Source of the DNA: Funneliformis mosseae
Taxonomy: Eukaryota > Glomeromycota > Glomeromycetes > Glomerales > Glomeraceae
Assembly (NCBI GenBank): GCA_910592005.1
Contig: CAJVPP010002542.1
Location: 1 to 14,460 of the forward strand
DNA: 14,460 bases
Reading direction: 5' to 3'
Part shown: in pieces, positions 1 through 9,330 of the stretch
Layout of the letters: each line of letters opens with the position of its first letter
Numbering within the stretch: the stretch's first letter is position 1
The notes under the pieces: model-generated
Databases searched by the model: none
Told to the model about the DNA's origin: nothing
What the model saw: the letters and a program-made list of their open reading frames with translations, nothing else
Position numbers and translations under genes: made by a program

Positions 1-656
1 ATTAGTGATCTTAGGTTTTCAAGTAATATTACATTAGGAAATTGATATGAGAAATTCGATATATGAAATTATAATACCCAGGATAACCTTCTGGACGCAT
101 TTGGACGCAATGTGCCAAAAAGCCCATTTCTCTACTACTAGTATATATTGCTATAGATAAAAGATAACGGTAAGATAATCAATTTTATTTATAATATTTA
201 ATCAGAACGTTTGCATATTTTTTATCGTTATGCTAAATTTATAATTATAAAATATTTAGGTTTTGAAATTGTATGCATGATGCATCTTATTAGTAAAGTT
301 CAAACTGCGATACATTTCAGAAATGTATGTTACACTAAAAATTTTTAATTATTATCGTTATCGTTATGGAGTATAATAAAATTATAATATGTATATAGTA
401 AGTTTCTTTAATGTTAACGTTAATGATGATATGAAAATTACTTCATTTATTATCATTATTTAATAATACTGATACAAAATTTTAAATCTGATTATCTATT
501 ATTATCGTTATTAACTCAAAATATAGGAATTTAAATAAGGATAGATTTAAAATCCAATCATATCAACTAATAGATAGTTAAAGTTTTTTCAATTCATTGG
601 CTAATTACGGGTTCTTGTGTAGTTTCGACAACTAGAATAGCTAGTGAACAAATTTT
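1..656. other. AT-rich non-coding DNA with TTATCGTTA-type motifs
   Basis: I see no convincing coding region here. The stretch holds short copies of a TTATCGTTA motif (near 224, 352-367 and 502-510), a TTAACGTTAA-like palindromic piece near 414-423, and a short tandem doublet at 92-111 (TGGACGCATT followed by TGGACGCAAT). The doublet is unusually GC-rich for this window. The motifs recur near and inside the large pseudogene downstream, so they are dispersed repeats of the host genome and not part of one gene. Confidence 0.6.
352..367 (+). repeat. 16-mer TTATCGTTATCGTTAT, copy 1
   Basis: This is an exact 16-bp copy of TTATCGTTATCGTTAT. The same 16-mer occurs at 1449-1464, and its reverse complement occurs at 5501-5516. 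Shorter versions lie near 224, 502 and 5206 and inside the intron at 5157-5280. It behaves as a dispersed short repeat. No function can be read from the sequence. Confidence 0.7.
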
Positions 657-860
657 TCAGAGCAAATAATTCATCAAAGACAATTCTAGATGTTGCTCTA
701 CTAATTGAACTTCAAAATCTTTGTATGTTGCTGAAAATTCTTTTATTATAGTCAAAAATGCGACCAATGCTGTTGTCGAGTAGTATTGTGTTATAATGGC
801 GTCAAAGTTCCAACTTTTCTGTGGTTCTTCAAAGAAAATTGACGCGTAAATTTTTAGCAT
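657..860 (-). CDS. Hypothetical small ORF, possibly a gene fragment
   Basis: This is a 67-codon ATG-started ORF that I do not recognise. Its composition looks more protein-like than the usual AT-rich noise. It mixes hydrophobic, aromatic and acidic residues (for example SWNFDAIITQYYSTTALVAF) and is not dominated by Lys/Asn/Ile/Leu runs. It ends at a TGA; given how often TGA replaces a sense codon elsewhere in this window, that stop may also be a mutation. A TAG lies in frame a few codons upstream of the ATG. The start lies 53 bp from the oppositely oriented ATG at 913, so the two could be divergent small genes. No signal peptide or catalytic motif is visible. It may equally be a decayed exon or a chance ORF. 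Confidence 0.25.
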   Translation of the reverse strand: MLKIYASIFFEEPQKSWNFDAIITQYYSTTALVAFLTIIKEFSATYKDFEVQLVEQHLELSLMNYLL

Positions 861-912
861 CTCGAAGTTTGGATAAATTTTCTAAGAAGTGTATGTATCT
901 AGATCATTATTC

Positions 913-1563
913 ATGCTCGAAGAAAATATGCGTGAAACTTCTAAAGAGAATTCGAAAGAGGAAGAGCCTGTGTTATTGAAAAATTATATGGAAAAAGCAT
1001 TATCAAACTTATTATTTATCGGATATGTAGGTTAGTATTAGAATTTAAATTCCATTTATTATTCTTTGATCGTTATATATGAAGGAATGTTTTACGATTA
1101 TTATTTCAATTTGTAAATAGATGCACTATATATGGAAATATCCTATGAATATCATTCAGAGAAACGGACATCATTTATTTCTGTATATACCGATACTAAT
1201 TTACTTTTTATATGAAAAGTTTTTTGACAGGAATGGTAATTCTTTTTTTCCTTGAACAATTACCATCACAACTGGTATTATTAAACCACTGAGAGCAATC
1301 CTGGAACTTACTGATCAGATAAATATGAAAATGAAGCTTAAGAACAAAGACGGGCATGATATTTATTATAGGTGATTGATACAAATAAGGAATAATATGC
1401 AAAGGTATTTATTTTACTTATATTTAATATATCTTTTGTATTATTTTATTATCGTTATCGTTATTTTTTCCAATTTACATTTATTATTTATATAGGGAAA
1501 TCAGAAGAATATGAACATGCTTATTTGAAACAGATAAGCGTTGATAGATGTATCAGGTCATAA
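913..1563 (+). CDS. Candidate two-exon small gene, 61 residues, unknown function
   Basis: Exon 1 runs 913-1030, starts MLEENMRETSKENSKEEEP and is acidic and Lys/Glu-rich. It reaches TATGTAG followed by GTTAGT, a plausible splice donor at 1031. A plausible acceptor (TTTATATAG) ends at 1495. Joining exon 1 to 1496-1563 keeps the frame: GTA plus G|GG gives Val-Gly, then KSEEYEHAYLKQISVDRCIR and a stop at 1561. The joined length is 186 nt, exactly 62 codons. No family is recognised. The inferred intron (465 nt) contains a copy of the TTATCGTTA 16-mer and a minus-strand shadow ORF. The prediction rests only on splice-site-like sequences and a consistent frame, so it may be a chance reading or part of a larger decayed gene. 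Confidence 0.3.
1449..1464 (+). repeat. 16-mer TTATCGTTATCGTTAT, copy 2
   Basis: This copy is identical to 352-367 and to the reverse complement of 5501-5516. It lies inside the inferred intron of the candidate gene at 913-1563, about 30 bp before the proposed acceptor. Confidence 0.7.
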
Positions 1564-1861
1564 AAATTATGAATTACGCGCTTCTTAAGCAGATATTAGA
1601 ATATTGGTACAATAATTATTTTTATTGATCTATAGCGATAGCTAGCGATAGCGATATTAAAAGATTTCCAAAACTTGACATGATCAGCACAATATATAAA
1701 AAAACTAAATAAGGCGCAACTTTTTTTTTTAATTTTTTTTAGCTTTGTTAACATTAATAAAAATATACTTATAAGCAGTTTCTTTACAAAAAGTTTATAG
1801 TAGTTGTAATCCTTAACGTTAAATAATCTTTATCAAAAAAGTTTTTTTTAAAAAAAAAAAA
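1564..1861. other. AT-rich upstream region of the large pseudogene
   Basis: No gene is seen. A GCGATAGCTAGCGATAGCGAT tandem motif lies at about 1634-1655, and a TTAACGTTAA palindrome at about 1813-1822. Homopolymer T and A runs follow directly before the ATG at 1862. Any promoter of the pseudogene would be here, but no specific element can be defined. Confidence 0.4.
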
Positions 1862-2469
1862 ATGTCTTTGAAAAATGAAAGTACCTGTTGTTGGGAAACA
1901 AGAACTCTTGCAGACTATATAAATAGTTGCGAATTTGAATGTAATGATCCTGATAAGGATAACATCTTACTTGAGAACGATAATTATAGTTTTATAACTG
2001 ACAATACTTGTAAAATTCTGGCAACACCTTCTACAAATGATTGCAATAATGAAGATACTCATGAATTTTTATTTGATTATAAAGCATTTCAAAATGCTAA
2101 AGAAAGAGCTAGTTTAGATGAATGTAATGAAGTTAATATCGATATAATATGGGAGGACATGGACTCAATTGAAAAAGATTCTATTGAAAAAAGTTCAACA
2201 ATTAGTTCTGATGAAAACTATCTAATAAGTGACATTGAGTGTACAAATCTTGTTCTATGTGTATTGATAGATATTTTTGATGGACAAATAAAACGTTGTC
2301 CAAATTATGCAAAGCCAAGACATACTCTTTATCCTCTTCGACAATTAGTAGAAACGTGAGAAGTTGATGGAACTGTGATTAGTCAAACCAATCCTGAAAC
2401 TATGTTACACACTTTAGGTATCTGTATGTCACATTTTACATTTGATCAAAATCGATTACATAAAAAAAT

Positions 2470-2834
2470 CAAAAACAAATATAATCAGTAGAAGAAAGTT
2501 ATATTTATCAACGTCGATATCTCTTTTGCCATAAAGATAAATATTTTTTTAGTCGCGGTAAGAGTTGTATAGAGCATCCTGTGAATATTATAGACCAAAA
2601 TATACAAGTACCTTGTGTAGGATTCCAAGTGTGTTCAGCTTTTAATTATGACAATAGAATTGCTAAAAAAAATAACGATAATACAAACCAAGCAGCACGT
2701 TATATATGTTCAGTATGTTTTCAAACAGAAGGTGGTCATTTTTTGAGCGAAAAGGAAGTGGTGCAAAGGTTTTTTCCTGTCAGCAAGAACATAATCATGA
2801 TACTATTGATGCTCTTAAATTATTAGGACGATGA
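2470..2834 (+). other. Cys/His-rich probable zinc-binding segment of the pseudogene
   Basis: Read through one frameshift near 2750, the segment gives closely spaced Cys/His groups: LFCHKDKYFFSRGKSCIEH, VPCVGFQVC, YICSVC, then GGHF and FSCQQEHNHDT. CXXC followed by C...HXH spacing is typical of a zinc-binding module, such as DNA-binding fingers of domesticated transposases. This is inferred from residue spacing only, and no named finger family is matched. Confidence 0.4.
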
Positions 2835-5156
2835 ATTTCAAATGTAGCTGAATCAGATGACAATAAAATGAAAAACATTTTATTAACAGAAATAAGTGCA
2901 GTAATTAGTACAGTTATTAAAAAAGTAAAGCAAAAAGATGATAGTGCTAAAAAGTGACTCCAAGTTTATTGTTAATTAAAACTACATTACATTTAGCAAA
3001 AATAAATTTAAAACTATTTAATGATGAATATTCAATTATTAATTTATTGAAAGAGTAACTAAAAAAAATTGGAGAAACTTTTGGAATATGTACATGGAAA
3101 TCACGTTCAGAAGTTCGTGAAAAAAAAAGGAACTTGAAGTACCACAATCACTTGAGGAATATCAAAGTGGTTTTCCAGTAATTTTAAAAGAATTTTTTGA
3201 TGGATTTATAACTTGTTTACAAAAAAAAATATGATGTTGTAGAAAAAAAATGAAAGCAAAGAGGACAACAACCAAAAAAATTTAATAAAACTCGTTCAAC
3301 AAAAATATCAGTTTTTATTATTTCAATGATTTTATCAATTGCATTTCCAGGAGTTGATGTATGGCTTATTCATATTATGAGTTCCTTATGTCAAAAACCA
3401 AATCTGTTAAGTTCTCTTTACATAATTTTATATACAGCAAGTGTAGTTTCTCATACTCAACGTCATGAAAGAAGATTAGAAAAAACAAGAATGGGAAAAA
3501 TTAAATCCGAAGACAGATTACAGCAAGATAAAAATATATGAAATGTTTGTGTTATTGACAATATAGACTTTAAAGAACGATCATTTGCCCATGGTAATAT
3601 ATATAATGTGACTCAAGCAACAGCACATGTAACATTACGAATGGTTTTTCAATTTAAATTACCAGTTCCTATTCAGTCAATTATAACAGAGATCAGTTAT
3701 ATTGAAAAAAAACCATTTAAAGTTGGTTCCTCACAATTTGTAGAAAATGAAATTCAAAACTTTGAAAATAAAATTGGCAATTTATTAAAAATTTATGAAA
3801 TGAACTTCGATGTGAATACAGTTTATCAAGAATTAGTTAAAGATGTTGAATTAGAATGTAAAATATTACCACCCAATGTAATTATTTTGAAACCTGGTGA
3901 AAATCCATGTAATAATGAGGCTGTACATAATGCGTGTGGCATGTATTTTAAAGATGTTTTTCCAAAAAATGGTGACTATAAAAATATCGATGTGGCTTGT
4001 GACAAAGCGATCTTTCGTTGATTAATTTCTTATTAAGAGCAAAGACCTGAATTGAGACTTTTACTTGATGCATGACACACAAGTAAAGAAATGTGTACTA
4101 CTTTGATCACTATTTTTTCAGGATATGGAATTTTTAATTTAGCGGCTTGTATTGGTATTCGCTATATAGACAAATTAGAGAAGATGGTAGATTATCAAGC
4201 GACATGCCGTGTCTTAGAATTAATATGGGTAGCAGTTGGAATTTCTTTGAATCAAAATTTTGAAATACAAAAATCAAACATTTAATGACATTATTCAAAG
4301 TGATAATAACTATATAATGAAAGTATGGTATTTATATTTTTATTGGTATGGGTATTAGATAGGGCATAAAATAGGAATTCGATATGGTCATTACGATATG
4401 CAATTTGAAAATTTGATTGCATTTGCCCCACTTTTTCCTATAGCAGGAAAAAGTAACTATGCAAGATCGGTTACTCATTTTTTACATATCATTTTCGAAA
4501 ACCCATCTTTACAATTATTACTTCATCATGCATGTTCTATCAATCTTACTAGTCCAGATCATTTTTTTGCTTTTGATGAAGCATTGGAAAGATTTGGCAT
4601 AAAGTATATAAAACAAAATATTGGAAAAAATCCTGGTAATGGAGAAGATTTGAAACAACAAATAAGTTCTGTACAATCAGAACGAGAAAGGTTAGACATA
4701 CTCTTAAGTGAATATGTTGGAGAAGATATTTTAATTCAAAATAATCATGCTATAAAGTCTCGTAAAGAAGCTCTTTAGAATTTGGTTAATCAACTTACTA
4801 GTACTTTTAATCTTACGGATTCATCTACTCACGAAATATTTAAAGAAATAATTGAAAATAATAAAGATGGATTTAATAATTTATTTACTTGCTATGAAAT
4901 TGGAGTTGAATGATTTAACAATATCTGTGTTCAAGAAATTAAAAAAAGTATCCCTTATAACACAAAAGGATGACATATAAAAAATATAAAGACAATTACA
5001 ATTGAACAACAAAAAAAGATAGAAAAAAATCGTAAAGAATTAGAAAAAACAACTAAAAAAATAATAAAATAATGCAGCAAAGTATAGTGCTTAATACAGA
5101 AAAGCAAATCCAAATTATACATGATGAAATAAATAATGATAATGATAATAATAACG

Positions 5157-5280
5157 GTAAGTATAGATAATGATAATGTTTAAATATATTTTTTACATTA
5201 AATAATAACGATAACAATAATAATAAAATATTATTTACTATTACAACCTTATCGTTATAACGATAACATTAATGTTAAAG
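5157..5280 (+). other. Spliceosomal intron (GT-AG, 124 nt, phase 1)
   Basis: The donor is AACG|GTAAGTATAG and the acceptor is TTAATGTTAAAG|TT. Removing 5157-5280 joins the first base of a codon (G at 5156) to TT at 5281-5282 and gives Val-Pro-Ile-Pro-Lys-Arg. It connects the Asn/Asp-rich end of exon 1 to a basic exon that ends at 5504. The restored frame and the near-consensus donor make this a real or recently real intron and show that the DNA is eukaryotic nuclear. The intron carries TTATCGTTA-type repeats, including a perfect 18-bp palindrome (TTATCGTTATAACGATAA, 5249-5266) and an overlapping 14-bp palindrome (TAACATTAATGTTA, 5264-5277). Confidence 0.7.
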
Positions 5281-5500
5281 TTCCAATTCCTAAACGATGA
5301 TATAGATCTTTAACTAATTCAGAACAAAGTATCTTTTTAAGATTACAACAAACATCTGAATTATCGATAAAAAAAACAAAAGAAATATTTATTGAAATCT
5401 GTTCTTTACCAGATAGCAAACCTGAAGATTGGGATATGAAAAGAATTCGAGAAATTTGGTTAAGATTCAGAAGACAAATTAAAAGACAGAAACAAAATGC

Positions 5501-5516
5501 ATAACGATAACGATAA
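5501..5516 (-). repeat. 16-mer TTATCGTTATCGTTAT, copy 3 (reverse complement)
   Basis: The plus strand reads ATAACGATAACGATAA, the exact reverse complement of copies 1 and 2. The TAA stop codon of the large pseudogene (5502-5504) lies inside this repeat, so the repeat supplies or overlaps the gene's terminus. Confidence 0.7.
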
Positions 5517-5554
5517 ATAAATAAATACTTACCATTTTTACCTTAATGCTAATA

Positions 5555-5588
5555 TTAACGTTAACATTAATATTAATGTTAACGTTAA
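5555..5588. repeat. Perfect 34-bp palindrome
   Basis: The sequence TTAACGTTAACATTAAT followed immediately by its exact reverse complement occupies these 34 bases with no loop or mismatch. It starts 51 bp after the pseudogene stop codon. It is built from the same TTAACGTTA/TAACATTAATGTTA units as the intron palindromes. As a spacerless palindrome it could form a cruciform or an mRNA 3' hairpin. No function is demonstrated. Confidence 0.85.
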
Positions 5589-5739
5589 ATATAATTTCTT
5601 TTTCATATTTACTGTTACCGTTACATATTTTGAAAACATTTGTAATAATAAAAATTAGTTATATAAAAAGGATCTTGTATAAACTGCTTATTTTTGTTAC
5701 CTATTTAAAACTATCATATAAAAGTAAAATATAGTTCAA

Positions 5740-8099
5740 AGAAATATAAATTCTTTAAATAATGATAATTGAAACTTAGTGAGTAAATATTTGACTTTAA
5801 AAGTTATTTTTTTTTAGTTAGAAAGTAAAATATATTCAATCGTTGTGACATGATAAAAACGTAATCAATATTTTTATACTATTTATTTGCAGATCAAAAG
5901 ACATGTCCAGTGACCGCTATCTATTAAATGCAAATTAAAATATTAATTTATTAATTTGATTTTAAAAATTTTAGATACTTATTAAATGTTACTTAATTAT
6001 AATATTTATCAACTAATTTCATTACTTTAAACTAATTTAATTAATTTTGAATTTTGAATTTTAATTAAATTTATTAATTTTATTATGTATTTTATTATAT
6101 AATTTGATTTTTTTTAAAATTTAATTTAAATAAGTTTTAGTATCTTGAATAATATTATTACTTTTAAATAATTTTCTAAAGTAAAATGAAGGATTATATA
6201 TATTTATGTTAAGAGATTTAATAATATAATTATATAAGGATATCTATTTATCTATTCACTTAATAATTGAATTAATATTAAATAGCCATATAATTATACA
6301 AAAATAATTAATAGTGTGAATTTTTTTAGTAAAATTATTTTAGGCTTAATAATTTATTTTCATTTCCTAATTTATTATATTCTTATTATTAAGATTATTT
6401 ATTTAAATTCATTTTTGATTTAGCAAAATATTTAAATTTTAGTTTGTTAACTTTTATTAAGATTTTGATATAATTTTACTTTTCATAAGTTTTTATTTTT
6501 TTTTAAGTTTTACAGATTTTTAATAAAATTTTAATTTTATCATTTAGATGATTTGCAAAACTTTTAGTTTTATTTAGCAATTCTACTTATTATAATTTTA
6601 ATATATTTTAAGTTTTATTATTATTAAAAAATTTTATTTTCTTATATTTATATTTAACATGATTTTATAGATATATGCAAACTGTATATTTAGATTTTGT
6701 AATAATCTTTAATAATTATTTATAAATTAAGAATAATTCTTATAATATAAGCTATATATAAGATTACTTTATCTTTTATTAATTTGATAATAAATACTAA
6801 TAAAATTTTAGATTTATATTAAATTAATTAAGTTTAAATATATGAGAAGATTATTTATTAAATAATTAGATTTTAAGAACTTTTAATTAAAATTAAAATT
6901 TTATTACATTTTTTTTTTAAAAAAATATTTATAAATTTTATCTCTTTTTTTTTTAGAATATTAATTTATTTATTTAAATATTTAATACTATAATAATATT
7001 AAAAAAACTTTGTTGTAATTATTTTTATGATCCTAATATAAAATTCTAAAATTCAGAGTTCTAATAATACATTATTCTAATATTTTAATTTCTAAAATAT
7101 TATATCTTGAATTAATAAAAGTATTAATTATTAATTCTTGAATTAAGGTAATATTTTTTTAGTTTTTTTAATATTTTTACTTTTTTAGAATATCTAATAC
7201 TTTTACTTTTATTTAAATAAATTCTATTCAAGAATTTTATCATAAATAGTATAATTAATAGCTGCATATATAACAAGACAATCCCAGTAAAATACATAAT
7301 ACAAATTAAAACTATATAGGTATATTATTTGAAAAATTTCTTTGTTATATATAGAACAAGGATCTGGAATTTAATTTTCAATTCTTTTAATAAGTTTATT
7401 AAGAACTTGTTTTAAATAGAAAAGTATAAATTTTGTAATAATTTTCATTTTATCAATATTTTATAAAATGCCAAAATAATATAATAAAAAAAAAACTTAT
7501 TATTTATATAATAAAAAAGAATTTGTTTCTTTTTAAAAAACAGAACTGAATAAAATTATTTCTAATAATTAATGATAATGGAAAAATAAACAATGAAGAT
7601 TATTGTGATAAGTAATAATAATAATAACAATAAATAAAAATAAATGATAATAGATAAAAAAAGAAAATTTACACCTTTTTTCTATTGGATCTACTTTTAA
7701 TCTAATCAAAAAGCAAGTTTTGCTTTTATAAAAAAGATAAATTTTAATTAAAATAAACTTTTTTATATTATTTCATCTAATAATTATAAAATTTCATATT
7801 AGATCATTATTATATAACTTATTTTTTTAATTATTAGTATATGAATTTTTATTAGTTTCTAATTATAAAAACATTCAATTGTTTATTTTATAAGTAGAAG
7901 TTCTATAGTCTAAATGATAAATAAAAAAATTATTTTATTATAATTAGATTACATTATATTTTAATAAATTTATTATTATTAGTTTTTCATTATGTGTTTT
8001 TATCTAAAATTTCTAAGTGTTATTACCTTCTTTTATTTTAATATAATTAAACAGTTAAGATTTCTTTACTATAAGAAATATTTATTAATGTTCTATTTT
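5740..8099. other. AT-rich gene desert, left part
   Basis: This is almost pure A/T sequence with no ORF of note on either strand. It contains homopolymer runs, TTAAT/AATTAA-rich stretches and small AT hairpins, for example around 6881-6940. No recognisable transposon protein, RNA gene or conserved motif is visible. It looks like old, heavily mutated non-coding or repeat-derived DNA. Confidence 0.6.
7611..7652 (+). repeat. TAA/ATAAC-type microsatellite
   Basis: AGTAATAATAATAATAACAA is followed by AAT-rich imperfect repeats ending in GATAATAG. It is a simple low-complexity trinucleotide repeat. Confidence 0.5.
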
Positions 8100-9330
8100 T
8101 TTGTTGGTTGAACTTTAAATTCTTAAATTTTCAAATGAGATAAGGCCTAATAGAAAATTTATTTTTTAATTAAAAAAATTAATATTAACTTACCTTGTAA
8201 ATTTAATCTAGAATTCTTCAAATATTATAGTTCTTATAAAAGGAAAATAAAATGCATTAAATTTTTTTTATAAAATAAAAAAGAAAAAATAAACTAATTA
8301 ATACTTATTTTTTATAGGTTCTAAAGTTTTTTTAAGTCTTAGAATCAGAGATAAGTTCTTATAAAAAGAGGAGAGGTTATATTAGAATTTTTTTTTAAAA
8401 AATAAAAAGGAAAAAATCTAATTAATTTTTACTTTTTATAAATTCTGAAATTTTTCAAAACTTTAGAATCAAAGGTAAATTCTTATGGAAGAAAGAAAGG
8501 TATGATATTTTTTTTATAAAAAAATAAAAAAATAAGAAAATTAATATATACTTACTTTTTTGTAGATTTGAAATTCTTTAAGTCTTGAAATCAGAAGTAA
8601 ATTTTTATAAAGAGAGAAGAGAGTTGCATTAAAAATTTTTTTAAAAAGAAAAAAAATAACTAATTAATGTTTACCTTTTATAGGTTTTGAAATTTTTTTA
8701 AACCTTAGAATCAGAAGTAAATTTTTATAGAAAAAAGGAAGTGAAAGATTTTTTCTTAAAAAAAAAAAAAATTAAAAATAAAAAGAGAAAAATCAATTAA
8801 TATTTATTTTATATAGGCTTTAAAGTTTCTTCAAACCTTAGAATTTAAAGAAAAGTTCCTATGAAGAAAAGGGTGATGAGAGATTTTTTTTAAAAAAAAA
8901 TAAATTCTAATTAATGTTTATTTTTGTTAGTTTTAAAGTTCTTCAAGTCTTAGAATTGAAGATAAATTTTTATGAAAGGAGGAAAGAATGTGAGATTTTT
9001 TTTATAAAAAATAAAAATAAGAAAACTAACTAACACTTATCTTTTTGTAGATTCTGAAGTTTTTTAAGCTTTAAAATTAGAAGTAAGTTTCTATAAAAAA
9101 AGAAGATGTGTTAAAATTTTTTCTATAAAAAAAAAACTAATATATATTTATCCTTTATAGTTTTTGAAATCTTAAAGCTGTAGAATCTTTAGATTAGAAA
9201 TAAGTTTTATTATAAAAATTTTTTAATTAAATTATTTTTTTTTAATTTTAAAAAAAAAAATATTAAAATTAGCTTACTTTGTAGATTGATCTAAAATCTT
9301 TAAATTCTGAAATACTTAGATTAGAAAAGT
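8100..9330. repeat. Diverged tandem array, about 10 units with a period of about 121 bp
   Basis: The same pattern recurs with TTCTTATAAAAG-like unit starts at about 8231, 8356, 8480, 8602, 8722, 8856, 8967, 9088 and 9205 (spacing 111-134, mean about 121). A more diverged unit precedes the first. Each unit has a purine-rich stretch (such as AGAGGAGAGG), an AT palindrome-like T-run/A-run, AACTAATTAATACTTAC, TTTTTATAGGTTCTGAA and a core near TTAGAATCAGAAGTAAA. Units differ by many substitutions and small indels, so the array is old. It has no open frame on either strand. The unit edges look like splice sites, which leaves a decayed tandem-exon origin possible. It may equally be a minisatellite. 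Confidence 0.75.

Larger units (their letters stand above)
1862..5504 (+). pseudogene. Large decayed two-exon gene of a repeated fungal family (about 1170 codons)
   Basis: A single protein can be followed through three frames, from ATG 1862 to TAA 5502-5504. In order it has an acidic N-terminus (about residues 1-135), then a Cys/His-rich part at 2290-2830 with CXXC (YICSVC) and FSC...EHNHD clusters that look zinc-binding. A long middle part follows (3230-4260; e.g. HTSKEM, SGYGIFNLAACIG, VLELIWVAVGI), then a helical Glu/Lys-rich part (4600-5070) and a basic end (WDMKRIREIWLRFRRQ) in exon 2. In-frame stops are TGA at 2357, 2832, 3251, 3539, 4019, 4073, 4911, 4971 and 5298, TAG at 4356 and 4776, and TAA at 3056 and 4034. 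Frame changes lie near 2480, 2750, 2950, 3125, 3225, 4258 and 5065, mostly in poly-A runs. I associate the style with high-copy gene families of arbuscular mycorrhizal fungi, possibly transposon-derived. No catalytic triad is identifiable and function is unknown. Confidence 0.75.

Noticed and set aside
1208..1402. Minus-strand ORF of 64 codons
   Set aside because: It lies within the inferred intron of the 913-1563 model, has no recognisable motif and no conserved-looking context. It may be an exon remnant but cannot be supported.
2947..3147. Minus-strand ORF of 66 codons
   Set aside because: It is antisense to the large pseudogene, whose plus-strand frame reads coherently through this region.
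1862..5504. A genome or organelle with TGA read as tryptophan (mitochondrial or mycoplasma-like endobacterial DNA)
   Set aside because: TAA and TAG also interrupt the frame, TGG is still used about as often as TGA, several frameshifts remain, a spliceosomal GT-AG intron is present, and an unrelated Tc1 transposase shows the same lesions. Decay explains all of this more simply.
5546..5734. Plus-strand ORF of 62 codons starting MLILTLTLILMLTLN
   Set aside because: Its Leu/Thr/Ile-rich beginning is only the translation of the TTAACGTTA-type repeats and the 34-bp palindrome, with low-complexity A/T sequence after it.
8100..9330. CRISPR-like array
   Set aside because: The units are about 121 bp and diverged along their whole length, with no short identical repeats separated by unique spacers, and the context is eukaryotic.
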